Shown in pieces: positions 1 to 6,482 of a DNA stretch of 16,188 bases (position 1 is its first letter; each line of letters opens with the position of its first letter). Origin of the DNA: Calditrichia bacterium. GTDB lineage: Bacteria; Calditrichota; Calditrichia; Calditrichales; Calditrichaceae. The position numbers and the translations under genes were made by a program. The stretch is from positions 1-16,188 of the forward strand of contig JALWEA010000089.1 of NCBI GenBank assembly GCA_027039465.1. The letters are read 5' to 3'. Below the pieces are notes generated by a model. It had not been told where the DNA came from. It made no database searches and saw only the letters and a program-made list of their open reading frames with translations.

Positions 1-28
1 ATGACGCAATTTGAAAAATTCGGCATTA

Positions 29-51
29 TTTTTACAGAGGCGCTGTAAAAA
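29..51. terminator. Small perfect hairpin, possible weak bidirectional terminator
   Basis: A 9-bp perfect inverted repeat, TTTTTACAG / CTGTAAAAA, encloses a 5-base loop (38-42). The arms are AT-rich and end in T or A runs, so the element could act on either strand. It lies about 70 bases beyond the stop of the minus-strand lipoprotein gene. Stability is modest because few pairs are G-C, so the terminator role is inference. Confidence 0.35.
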
Positions 52-121
52 TGATTCAGCCTTTTTAAAAAATTAGCTGAAAAGTTAACAAGAACAAACG
101 AATTTTCAACAATCGCTCAAT

Positions 122-823
122 TTAGGAAATAGCAATTTTCTGTTGCGTTGTAATATTTTGCACTAAAGCCTTTGCTGCATTTTTGATTTCCTCTAAATTG
201 CTACCTACGCTTGCACTATTATCTAATAATAGAACCGTTTTTAATGTGTATGGTATTACATCCTTTTTTCGTATTTGCATAGCAGATTCTGTTGGTGAAA
301 CCGGTTGGTCATCTTCACGAACTTCAAAATCTTCGGTAGTCAAATAATCAATTCCTTTACCATCCATATCCGTAACTTGAAACATAATATTTACAAAAGC
401 AGGCAATTGAGTCTCAATATTGTGGGAATGGAGACGATATCCTGAATTTGCTCTGTCTTTTGTTGTAAATTTCCAAACATCGCTTTCTTCTTTGCTACCA
501 TCAGAATAATTTGCTATCACTTTCCAATAGTAGTTTGTAGAATAAGACAATCCTGATACATTATATGTTTTTTTATTTAAATCCTTTTTTAGAAGACTAA
601 CCGGTGGATTTTTGGTATCAAAATAAACATCAAAACTTGCAGCATCATCACATTTCCAAGATAAATTTACACCCAGTTCAATATTAGTTGCGTTGTTTGA
701 AGGTACGGGAGAATATGGCTTTTTAGTATTTGTAACTTTGGGTTCAGTGCTTTGTTGTTTTTCTTGACAAGAAAATAAAAAAACTACTAAAAAGATTAAA
801 TAAAGAATTTTTAATAGTTTCAT
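122..823 (-). CDS. Fn3-like/VWA lipoprotein, truncated inside the VWA domain
   Basis: The 233-residue product starts with a lipoprotein signal peptide: MKLLK, a hydrophobic stretch, then lipobox LFSC with Cys19. It is therefore probably anchored in a membrane facing the periplasm or cell surface. Residues about 36-122 form a fibronectin-III/Ig-like beta domain, with LSW near 54 and TNYYWKV near 97-102. Residues about 143-182 resemble the linker before VWA domains. From about 194 a von Willebrand A domain begins: hydrophobic strand TVLLLDNSASV with the metal-binding D-x-S-x-S (D201, S203, S205), then a helix. The chain ends at IAIS, where the second VWA strand should begin; a complete VWA domain is roughly 170-200 residues. 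Bases beyond the stop do not restore VWA-like sequence in the frames I read. The start is supported by AGGAG about 8 bases before the ATG. Function unknown; adhesion or protein binding is typical of VWA proteins. It is probably a truncated gene or pseudogene. Confidence 0.75.
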   Translation of the reverse strand: MKLLKILYLIFLVVFLFSCQEKQQSTEPKVTNTKKPYSPVPSNNATNIELGVNLSWKCDDAASFDVYFDTKNPPVSLLKKDLNKKTYNVSGLSYSTNYYWKVIANYSDGSKEESDVWKFTTKDRANSGYRLHSHNIETQLPAFVNIMFQVTDMDGKGIDYLTTEDFEVREDDQPVSPTESAMQIRKKDVIPYTLKTVLLLDNSASVGSNLEEIKNAAKALVQNITTQQKIAIS

Positions 824-987
824 ATTTTACTCCTAATTTTGCTTTAAATTAAATTGACAAAAATACAAAAAATGTGCCATTATTCATAAGACTTGTTTTG
901 TAATAAAATTTTAAATTTTTATTGCATTTGTGCAACATTTAACTCTCGGATATGTTGCATATTGGCAACAAATATAGTAAAAAGCTA

Positions 988-1313
988 AGAAATTAATCCT
1001 TAAATTAATGACATTGGCTACCGGATATTCCCGCGGCAGCCTGAATAGCTCACCATTTTTCTGCCGCGTCCAAATCAAAAACGATAATTCTATTTTCGAA
1101 CCGATTTTTTAAATCCAAATTAACCCATTCGTGGAGTTCCGTTTTCTTTATCCCTGCAGATAATTTTTCAATTCCTTTATGTAATTCCGAAATTGTAAAA
1201 ACGGATAAAAACAATGATTCTTCAGGAATTTTAGATATCCAATTTACAACTTTTTTATCGGGAAATTTCTTTATCAACTCTGAAATAACACAAGTATCAA
1301 GAAGATAATTCAA
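988..1313 (-). pseudogene. VapC-like PIN-domain toxin, C-terminus broken by stops and a frameshift
   Basis: The open part (1050-1313, 87 residues, TTG start) is the N-terminal two thirds of a type II VapC PIN ribonuclease: LLDTCVISE with catalytic D6, ISELHKG with E43, and VFDLDAAEKW with the third acidic site. Family members are about 130-145 residues and continue W-G-x-I/L..., ending in a conserved [P/K]-M-P-x-[I/M]-D-[S/G]-LIA block that supplies the last acidic residue. Here TGA (1050-1052) sits exactly where Gly follows Trp. Reading on in frame gives AIQAAAGISG; after one apparent missing base (near 1018) the next frame gives PMSLI-stop-GLIS (1017-988), with the stop where the catalytic Asp should be. 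Spacing from Trp to this block fits the family. The toxin is therefore probably inactive. Its TTG start overlaps the antitoxin TGA (TTGA), the usual coupled arrangement. Confidence 0.75.
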
Positions 1314-1564
1314 AAATTAATATCCCGTGGAAGTTCTTTTTTCCTTTCAAGATCCAAGTCAATGCCGGACAAAGGACTTTTAGCAAAAAACTCGACCAGA
1401 CTTGTTTTAGGTTTAATCAATTTTTTATATTCGGTAATTGAAAGTATTACGACGACTTCTTTCCCATGCCGTGTCACGATTTGAGGTCCAATACTTTTTG
1501 CAAGTTTAACCAAATAACTAAATTTATTTTTAGCTTCTTGTAATTGCCAATATCGCTTAAACAT
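1310..1564 (-). CDS. Phd/YefM-family antitoxin of the VapC-like toxin
   Basis: The 84-residue product is small and charged. Its N-terminal WQLQEAKNKFSYLVKLA followed by PQIVTRHGKEVVVILSITEYKKL (residues about 6-50) matches the Phd/YefM fold, which dimerises and binds operator DNA. The C-terminal half, LVEFFAKSPLSGIDLDLERK (about 56-75), is the type of tail that wraps around and blocks a PIN toxin. It precedes the toxin and overlaps it by four bases, the normal antitoxin-first order. An AAAAGG sequence lies about 8 bases before the ATG. It looks intact although its toxin is broken, so it may survive as a DNA-binding remnant or as a protector against a related toxin elsewhere (inference). Confidence 0.85.
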   Translation of the reverse strand: MFKRYWQLQEAKNKFSYLVKLAKSIGPQIVTRHGKEVVVILSITEYKKLIKPKTSLVEFFAKSPLSGIDLDLERKKELPRDINF

Positions 1565-1605
1565 TTTTTGTACCTTTTAAATTTTCCGTCAAGAACTTAC
1601 GAAAG

Positions 1606-1625
1606 TTGTAAAAATAATTATACAA
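1606..1625 (-). promoter_or_regulatory. Possible promoter -10 and operator palindrome of the antitoxin-toxin operon
   Basis: On the minus strand a consensus-like TATAAT (1617-1622) lies about 50 bases before the antitoxin ATG. It sits inside an imperfect palindrome with TTGTA/TACAA arms (1621-1625 and 1606-1610). Phd-type antitoxins autoregulate by binding such palindromes over their promoters. No good -35 box is seen at the right distance, so this is tentative. Confidence 0.35.
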
Positions 1626-1658
1626 TGTCAATCATACTACTATTGATTTGTTTTGGGC

Positions 1659-1840
1659 TGTCATTCTGAATGGAGCGCAGCGGAATGAAGAATCCCTTAT
1701 GTCCCTTGCCGCTTGAAGGGGATTGCTTCACTCTCCTGCTCGCAGGCTCGCAGGATCGTTCGCAATGGCAGTATTTTACCTTAATTCATGTCACTCCCTT
1801 AATAATCCGTGGCTCATGCCATGGTTCACGGCTCGGAATT
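1659..1840. repeat. Chimeric palindromic repeat plus module B, filling the 1580-1907 spacer
   Basis: The right half (1718-1771) is nearly identical to the right halves of the repeats at 4374-4511 and 9126-9266: GGGGATTGCTTCA, then CGCAGGCTCGC, then GATCGTTCGCAATG. The left half differs: it begins TGTCATTCTGAATGGAGCG and runs to GAATGAAGAATCC, a separate palindromic family. Module B (1781-1840: TTAATTCATGTCA, then CTTAATAATCCGTGGC, CATGCCATGGTTC, CGGCTCGGAAT) recurs at 9053-9116. No gene was found between 1580 and 1907. Confidence 0.8.
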
Positions 1841-1907
1841 ACTTAAACAATTAACTGAAAGGCTACTCAGCGGATTGCGCCTAAAGCAATTTAAAATCTA
1901 TTACCTG

Positions 1908-2579
1908 TTATTCGAATTGTAAAACACCATGCCGGATGGAACTGGTCAGAGGCCGATAATATTCCACTAACATTTGCAACGTTTGCTCAAGATACGCATC
2001 CGTCACTTCCGGCGGTGTGAAAAAAACGGCTAAAATATTTTTTGTGTGTTCGTTAATGGAGGTGCGTTTCGAGTCTGCGGTCGGATTACCGAAAATGCCC
2101 AAATCATCCCGTAAAATTAATTTACCCTCGGCATGGATTTCAGACCTGCTAATTCCTTCATAGCTTTCATTGGGCTTACCCACATCCAGCCAAATTTTAC
2201 CTTGAATTTTGTCCGTATCATAGAGTCCCATGGGTAAATGCGAACGGGCCGAAACCAAATTCCCCAAGTCGACCAGATTATTAATACGGTACCAACCTTT
2301 GTTTTGCAAAATACGTCGGGCCAAGGCTTCGGAGGAGGGGCGGTGCTTGGTGGGTTCCCAACCTACGCGTCGGTACATGCGTCGTACATGCCCGATGATC
2401 TCATTCGAAGATAAAGGCCGATCGCTAAAATTTTGCTTAATTTCCCGACTAAGTTCTTCAAACAGTGCATCAAAACGAGGCTCTTCTTTTTGTACTTTTA
2501 CGCCCTGTGCTTCAACAAGCCCCAACTTTAAACCGGCAATTTTATGCCGGATTACATCGGTAATTAAAATTTTACGCAT
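1908..2579 (-). CDS. Solo B3/B4 domain protein (phenylalanyl-tRNA synthetase beta-like, COG3382 type)
   Basis: The 223-residue protein resembles stand-alone B3/B4 domains related to part of the phenylalanyl-tRNA synthetase beta chain. Recognisable features are the RPSSEALARRIL...RINNLVDLGNLVS block (about residues 77-107), the following LPMGLYDTDKI...G segment, and the later GNPTADSKRTSI segment. The length fits the solo family, and there is no catalytic synthetase domain. In the full synthetase B3/B4 carries the editing site for mischarged tRNA; solo versions are often suggested to act on aminoacyl-tRNA or free amino acids, but no substrate can be read from this sequence. The frame is open 21 bases further upstream to a TTG (2598-2600), but the ATG at 2577-2579 puts MRKILITDVI at the start, which looks more natural. 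Neither start has a strong ribosome site. It stands alone, with 114 bases between it and the TlpA-like gene upstream. Confidence 0.75.
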   Translation of the reverse strand: MRKILITDVIRHKIAGLKLGLVEAQGVKVQKEEPRFDALFEELSREIKQNFSDRPLSSNEIIGHVRRMYRRVGWEPTKHRPSSEALARRILQNKGWYRINNLVDLGNLVSARSHLPMGLYDTDKIQGKIWLDVGKPNESYEGISRSEIHAEGKLILRDDLGIFGNPTADSKRTSINEHTKNILAVFFTPPEVTDAYLEQTLQMLVEYYRPLTSSIRHGVLQFE

Positions 2580-2635
2580 AATGTTTTCCCAACCAATCAA
2601 TTAATTTGATGTGGGGAAAATAAAGATTTTGAGAA

Positions 2636-2692
2636 TATCGGGCAATGCCGGTAAGTCAAAAAGAAGTACAAGAGCTTCCGGGCAATAGCCGG
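2636..2692. repeat. Pair of short imperfect direct repeats downstream of the TlpA-like gene
   Basis: On the minus strand CCGGCTATTGCCCGG (2678-2692) and CCGGCATTGCCCG (2638-2650) are near-identical, about 27 bases apart. The first can fold on itself through CCGG arms. It sits immediately after the stop of the thioredoxin-like gene, so a role in transcript ending is possible, but no strong T-run follows directly. Confidence 0.35.
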
Positions 2693-2693
2693 A

Positions 2694-3212
2694 TTAATTC
2701 ATATTCTTGGTTAGCGTTTGCGCTTCGATCAATTTCTCGATGGTTTTGTAAAATTTGTTGAACGGCTGGCTACCTGTAAAGTGCTTAATAATGGTCCCGT
2801 TAGCATCCAAAATAAAGGTTTGGGGAATGATGGAAAGATTGCCAAACGTTTTTGCTTGTTTCTTATCGGCAATTAAAATGGGATAGTTTACTTTGGTCAA
2901 ACGAAGCATTTGGGCGATTTTCTTTGTATCGGAAAAAACCGCAATGCCCACTACCTTAACGTTCTGTGCGTAATAATCCTGATAAACACGTTCAAGAACA
3001 GGCATTTCCTTCACGCAAGAGGCGCTCCAGGTTGACCATAAATTTACGATGGTGATCTGTCCTGTGTAATGATGCAATTCCACCGTTTCACCTTGCAGCG
3101 TTTTAAATTTCAAGGTGGAATCGACTTGCATGTCCGATTGGGTCAATCCAATCGATAAAAACCCCAAAACAAGGGTAAACAAAGTTGATAACGTATATCT
3201 TCTAAAATTCAT
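2694..3212 (-). CDS. Exported TlpA/ResA-like thioredoxin-fold protein with SxxC active site
   Basis: The 172-residue product has an N-terminal signal sequence or membrane anchor (RRYTLSTLFTLVLGFLSIGL, residues 4-23) and then a thioredoxin-like domain. TIVNLWSTWSASC (54-66) is the active-site strand and helix start; VKVVGIAVFSD (85-95) and PILIADKKQAKTFG (111-124) are core elements; SIIPQTFILD (127-136) carries the cis-proline P130 found in all thioredoxin folds. TlpA/ResA proteins normally have W-C-x-x-C and reduce disulfides in the periplasm, for example in cytochrome maturation. Here the first, nucleophilic Cys is Ser63 (AGC, one base from TGC) and only Cys66 remains, so dithiol oxidoreductase chemistry is not expected. 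I chose the ATG at 3210-3212 because GGAGA lies about 6 bases upstream and it gives a clean signal peptide; the open frame extends 19 codons further. Neighbours give no clue to the partner. Confidence 0.85.
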   Translation of the reverse strand: MNFRRYTLSTLFTLVLGFLSIGLTQSDMQVDSTLKFKTLQGETVELHHYTGQITIVNLWSTWSASCVKEMPVLERVYQDYYAQNVKVVGIAVFSDTKKIAQMLRLTKVNYPILIADKKQAKTFGNLSIIPQTFILDANGTIIKHFTGSQPFNKFYKTIEKLIEAQTLTKNMN

Positions 3213-3344
3213 AATTATCTCCAACCGCTCAAATTGAACCAAAATTTTTTCAAAAATATTGGAAAACATGTTTCCGCAATGAAAGAAAGCAAATCGGAAT
3301 AATCGTTCAGTTAAGTCTTTTGGAGCATTCCGAAAAAAAATTCG

Positions 3345-3965
3345 TTATATGTGTAAAATTTTCGCAATACCTAACACAAAATAAGGCACATCTCCTCCCA
3401 TAATAACCAGACCCATTACTGTTAAATAGATACCCGACTCAACAAACATCAAGGGATCGATCCATTTGTGTTCAAGCAACTTCCTTTTTATTTTTAACAA
3501 TAACAGCAAGAATCCTGCCAAAAGAAAATTTGTAACAAAAATCCAGCTTAATCCGTTTAATTTAACGCCCATAGCACTTAGCTGAGCCATTGCCGCCAAT
3601 CCCGTGAAATAGACGGCATAGCTTCCACTAATTCGGCCAAATTCAAAAAAAGTTAAACGTTCAAAAAGACTAAAAAAATCTTTTGCCCAAATTCCAAGCC
3701 AACGAAATCCGGAAACAACAATAAACAAACCGGTTACAATCATTACGACTTTAAAATGGAGATATTTGGCCAACAGCCAATAAACTCCCCATCCTATTAT
3801 GACGTTGATCGCTAACCACCAAAGCAAACGTTTGAAGTCTAGTATTGCTTTATCCTTCGTTAGCGAACTGAATATCAAAAACGACCAAAAGAATGCAGTA
3901 ATGACTACAATGACGCCCATGCCAATCGATCCGATCTTTAAATTAGAAGCCGTAATTTTAACCAA
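3345..3965 (-). CDS. Polytopic membrane protein of unknown function
   Basis: The 206-residue protein is strongly hydrophobic, with about six likely membrane segments near residues 16-35, 47-66, 71-91, 113-134, 139-158 and 174-203. Short charged loops separate them: LTKDKAILDFKR (35-46), KDFFSLFERLTFFEFGR (95-111) and KIKRKLLEHKW (158-168). I do not recognise the family and see no conserved catalytic motif or metal-ligand cluster. The longest frame begins with TTG (3963-3965) preceded by a weak AGG; an alternative ATG at residue 16 (GMGVIVV) would still leave the first membrane segment. It is separate from the TlpA-like gene (132 bases from that gene's chosen start), though both are on the same strand and could be membrane-associated partners; that is only a guess from position. 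Confidence 0.7.
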   Translation of the reverse strand: MVKITASNLKIGSIGMGVIVVITAFFWSFLIFSSLTKDKAILDFKRLLWWLAINVIIGWGVYWLLAKYLHFKVVMIVTGLFIVVSGFRWLGIWAKDFFSLFERLTFFEFGRISGSYAVYFTGLAAMAQLSAMGVKLNGLSWIFVTNFLLAGFLLLLLKIKRKLLEHKWIDPLMFVESGIYLTVMGLVIMGGDVPYFVLGIAKILHI

Positions 3966-4321
3966 TTTGACCTACAATTACAAGATATTTTCAAAGAAAA
4001 TGAATAGACGCCGCTAAAAAATTTCTGTAACATAAACCATCGATTTTGGAATACCAATGACCAAGCGCAAATAAGTTTAACCTAAACTGAGCAATTAGGC
4101 TGATAAATCTAATCAAAAATATTTGAAATTTGTAAAAACCATTTACCACCTTACCTTCTCTGAGGTATCAGGTAAGGGAAGGGGATGGGTTAAGAAATAA
4201 AAACAACAACTAAAAATGTTAAAGATAAACTCTCAGATTTCGAGGCCAAGAGTCTAAAAAGAGTCTTTCATTGTGAGTTTCGATTTATCAGGACGTGGTA
4301 ATCTCCTTAGGATCGACACGT

Positions 4322-4366
4322 CGCCCCTACTACAAAATCCGGCAGAATCCCTCGAGAACCGGACGC
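4322..4366. repeat. Repeat module C, copy 1
   Basis: CGCCCCTACTA followed by GCAGAATCCCTCGAGAACC and GGACGC. It recurs at 8975-9016 as CGCCCCTACTA followed by GCAAAATCACTCGGGAACC and GGATGC. The last 25 bases differ at four positions. In both places it lies just before another repeat module. Confidence 0.65.
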
Positions 4367-4373
4367 AGCGGCC

Positions 4374-4511
4374 TGTCATTGCGAACGAGGAACGAGTGAA
4401 GCAATCCATAACATTATTTAAGCCGTTTCCCAAATAACAGGCCGTTGCTGCTTTAAAGGGGATTGCTTCATTCACCCGTTCGCAGGCTCGCGGGATCGTT
4501 CGCAATGACAG
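4374..4511. repeat. MITE-like palindromic repeat, copy 1 (15-bp perfect terminal inverted repeats)
   Basis: The element is 138 bases. It begins TGTCATTGCGAACGA and ends TCGTTCGCAATGACA, which are exact reverse complements. Inside is a second nested inverted pair, TGAAGCAATCC and GGATTGCTTCA. No protein is encoded; the long open frame across it is a product of the repeat. A second copy with the same ends and a similar centre lies at 9126-9266. Elements of this TCATTGCGA...CGCAATGA type are dispersed in many bacterial genomes. Confidence 0.85.
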
Positions 4512-4728
4512 CCCTTAACGAATAACGATTTCCACCATTCAACTCTTAATCCTAAATCCATGTCACATGCCATAAATAAACTCTTCAGAAACCGATGATC
4601 TTTCGCCATTTAAATCAAAAACAGCGTATCGGTTGACTATGGCTGCGTCAAAAAATATGGAGATGTGTTAAAGGCCGGAGATGTTGTACGATTTACAAAC
4701 CGGTGCAAGCCTTGCCCCGATTATTTTT

Positions 4729-4759
4729 TTGAGAAATGATTCCTAAATTTTCTTATCTT
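4729..4759 (+). promoter_or_regulatory. Possible sigma70-like promoter of the hydroxyacid dehydrogenase gene
   Basis: TTGAGA (4729-4734) and TATCTT (4754-4759) are separated by 19 bases, a little long. A purine-rich ribosome site, GAGGAG followed by GAGG, then precedes the ATG at 4798. The -10 match is weak, so this is tentative. Confidence 0.25.
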
Positions 4760-4797
4760 TAAAGGCCTTTTGAGCGAATCAGAGGAGATGAGGTCAG

Positions 4798-5763
4798 ATG
4801 AGTTTCTGTGTTTTGATTACACGTAAAATACCCGATGCCGGTATTAAACTGTTACGGGAAAAGGGATACAAGTTAATCATTAATGATCAGGATCGACCGT
4901 TAACCCGGGACGAACTGAAATCCATGATCCGGGATTGCGACGGGATTATTTCGTTGCTATCGGATACGATCAATAAAGAGATTATGGATGCTGCTCCGAA
5001 TTTAAAAGTCATTGCCAATTACGCGGTCGGTTACAATAACATTGACATTGAATACGCTACGCAGCGGGGAATCCGGGTTACCAACACACCGGACGTTTTA
5101 ACACCTGCTACGGCCGATTTGGCCTGGGCGCTGCTGATGGCGGTCAGCAAGCGCATCGTAGAAGCGGATGCTTTTGTACGTGCCGGTAAATTCAAAGGTT
5201 GGGCTCCCGAATTGTTTTTAGGAAACGATGTTACCGGGCAAACGCTCGGCATCATCGGTGCGGGACGCATCGGTCAGGCGGTAGGGCGTCGGGCCAAAGG
5301 TTTTGAAATGACCTTGCTGTATTATTCAAAAAGCCAAAAGCCAGATTTTGAAACGGAAACCGGCGCCCGCTGGGTTCCACTGGATGAATTGCTCGCCAGC
5401 TCCGACTTTGTTTCGCTGCACTGCCCGTTAACGGAAGAAACCTATCATTTGTTGGACGAGCAACGTTTAAAATCCATGAAAAAAGGATCGATTTTAATCA
5501 ATACCGCACGCGGGCCGGTGGTTGACGAAAAGGCATTGGTACAGGTTCTAAAACACGGCCCGTTGGCCGGAGCCGGATTGGATGTTTACGAGCATGAACC
5601 GCAGGTACACCCCGAACTCTTAAAAATGAAAAATGTTGTTTTGTTGCCGCATATCGGCAGCGCTACCACAGAAACCCGGAATGAAATGGCGCGAATGGTA
5701 GCGCGCAATATTATAGCCGTTTTGGAACAGGGGAAGCCCGTAAATCCGGTAAATATGGTTTAG
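4798..5763 (+). CDS. D-2-hydroxyacid dehydrogenase, glyoxylate/hydroxypyruvate reductase type
   Basis: This 321-residue cytosolic enzyme probably reduces glyoxylate or hydroxypyruvate to the D-hydroxyacid with NAD(P)H. The split substrate-binding domain covers residues 1-100 and the C-terminal end. The Rossmann domain contains GAGRIG (154-159). The catalytic triad is visible: Arg238 in NTARGP, Glu267 in LDVYEHEP and His285 in LPHIGSAT. NYAVGYNNID (74-83) is the substrate-loop signature typical of glyoxylate reductases. After the second Rossmann strand the sequence is YYSKS, without the acidic residue that usually fixes NAD preference, so NADPH use is possible. Length is normal and there is no ACT domain, which argues against a long-form 3-phosphoglycerate dehydrogenase. 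The start has a strong GAGGAGATGAGG upstream. It is followed after 74 bases by the MBL hydrolase gene on the same strand. Confidence 0.88.
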   Translation: MSFCVLITRKIPDAGIKLLREKGYKLIINDQDRPLTRDELKSMIRDCDGIISLLSDTINKEIMDAAPNLKVIANYAVGYNNIDIEYATQRGIRVTNTPDVLTPATADLAWALLMAVSKRIVEADAFVRAGKFKGWAPELFLGNDVTGQTLGIIGAGRIGQAVGRRAKGFEMTLLYYSKSQKPDFETETGARWVPLDELLASSDFVSLHCPLTEETYHLLDEQRLKSMKKGSILINTARGPVVDEKALVQVLKHGPLAGAGLDVYEHEPQVHPELLKMKNVVLLPHIGSATTETRNEMARMVARNIIAVLEQGKPVNPVNMV

Positions 5764-5764
5764 C

Positions 5765-5785
5765 ACAAATATTTGAACTATTTGT
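5765..5785 (+). promoter_or_regulatory. AT-rich inverted repeat between dehydrogenase and MBL genes
   Basis: ACAAATA (5765-5771) and TATTTGT (5779-5785) are perfect 7-base arms around TTTGAAC, immediately after the dehydrogenase stop. It is too AT-rich for a strong terminator; it could be an operator for the next gene or chance. Confidence 0.2.
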
Positions 5786-5837
5786 TTATCGAACGTTTAA
5801 TCGGAATAGAGAATATTTAATCGAAGAGGGAACTCGA

Positions 5838-6479
5838 ATGCGCGTGTTTAAATTAGCAGTCGGCCCGTTTGAAATGAACGCCTATATTGTGGCTGAAGAC
5901 GAAGGCAACCAATGTTTGTTAATCGATCCTGGTGACGAGCCCGAGCGCATTGTCGATGCTATTGAGAAGCAGGACCTTAAGCCGGATCGCATCATCATTA
6001 CCCATGCACACATTGACCATATCCGGCATTTGAAAGCGGTTCAAAATCGTTTACATCTGCCTTTGTACATCCACGAAGACGATCTTCCTTTACTTGAAAA
6101 TATTAATGAGCAAGCGCTCTTTTTCGATTTATCAACATCCGGCATTCCGGAAGTCTGGGATTTTTTAAGGGATGGTCAGGAAGTGGAGGTCGGATCTTTA
6201 CACCTTAAAATTTTGCATACGCCAGGGCACAGTCCTGGCAGCATTTGCCTTTACGGCGAAGGACAAATTTTTGTCGGTGATGTCCTTTTTAAGGATTCTA
6301 TCGGTCGTACCGATTTGTACGGCGGGAATTTCGAACAGCTTCGCCAGTCCATTAAGGAAAAGCTACTGACTCTGCCGGATGAAACGGTTGTACATCCGGG
6401 TCATGGGGAAGATACAACCATTGGCAGAGAAAAAAAGCATAATCCGTTTTTGAACAATATTGACGAACTTGAAGATTAA
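5838..6479 (+). CDS. MBL-fold hydrolase, glyoxalase II-like
   Basis: The 213-residue single-domain cytosolic protein has the metallo-beta-lactamase fold with the two-metal site: THAHIDH (H56, H58, D60, H61), TPGHSPG (H131), FVGDVLF (D148) and HPGHGEDTTIG (H189). GRTDLYGGN near 156-164 and the ending EKKHNPFLN are typical of the short glyoxalase-II-like group (YcbL type), which hydrolyses thioesters. The usual Gly-Gly after HxHxDH-x is replaced by Arg-His (HIRH), so substrate preference may differ. The start has AGAGGG about 8 bases upstream. The downstream SDR gene begins 3 bases after its stop, so the two are probably co-transcribed. The exact substrate cannot be read from sequence. Confidence 0.85.
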   Translation: MRVFKLAVGPFEMNAYIVAEDEGNQCLLIDPGDEPERIVDAIEKQDLKPDRIIITHAHIDHIRHLKAVQNRLHLPLYIHEDDLPLLENINEQALFFDLSTSGIPEVWDFLRDGQEVEVGSLHLKILHTPGHSPGSICLYGEGQIFVGDVLFKDSIGRTDLYGGNFEQLRQSIKEKLLTLPDETVVHPGHGEDTTIGREKKHNPFLNNIDELED

Positions 6480-6482
6480 ACC

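Larger units (their letters stand above)
4018..4797. other. Gene-poor spacer with hairpin, repeats and a possible gene remnant
   Basis: No convincing gene is present over 780 bases. It holds, in order: a hairpin of CCTTAC/GTAAGG arms with an inner CTGA/TCAG (4149-4177); repeat module C (4322-4366); a MITE-like palindrome (4374-4511); an AT/AC-rich low-complexity stretch (4514-4560); a shortened copy of module B (4555-4573); a 41-codon open stretch without an obvious start (4614-4736); and the promoter region of the dehydrogenase gene. Confidence 0.7.

Noticed and set aside
1..48. Open frame at the left edge on the plus strand (MTQFEKFGIIFTEAL then stop)
   Set aside because: It could be the last codons of a gene entering from the left, but 15 codons give no recognisable feature and the stop lies inside the hairpin at 29-51.
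1659..1771. CRISPR array or tRNA-derived structure in the repeat spacers
   Set aside because: Repeats are palindromic elements with non-regular spacing and no spacer pattern; no cloverleaf or T-loop motif (GTTCGAATC) was found in any spacer.
2230..2604. 124-codon open frame on the plus strand, antisense to the B3/B4 gene
   Set aside because: The minus-strand frame has recognisable B3/B4 motifs; the antisense frame is Ser/Arg/Cys-rich and lacks a ribosome site.
4254..4505. Open reading frame of 83 codons on the minus strand
   Set aside because: It lies entirely within repeat module C and the MITE-like element, has no ribosome site and gives the peptide type expected from the inverted repeats.
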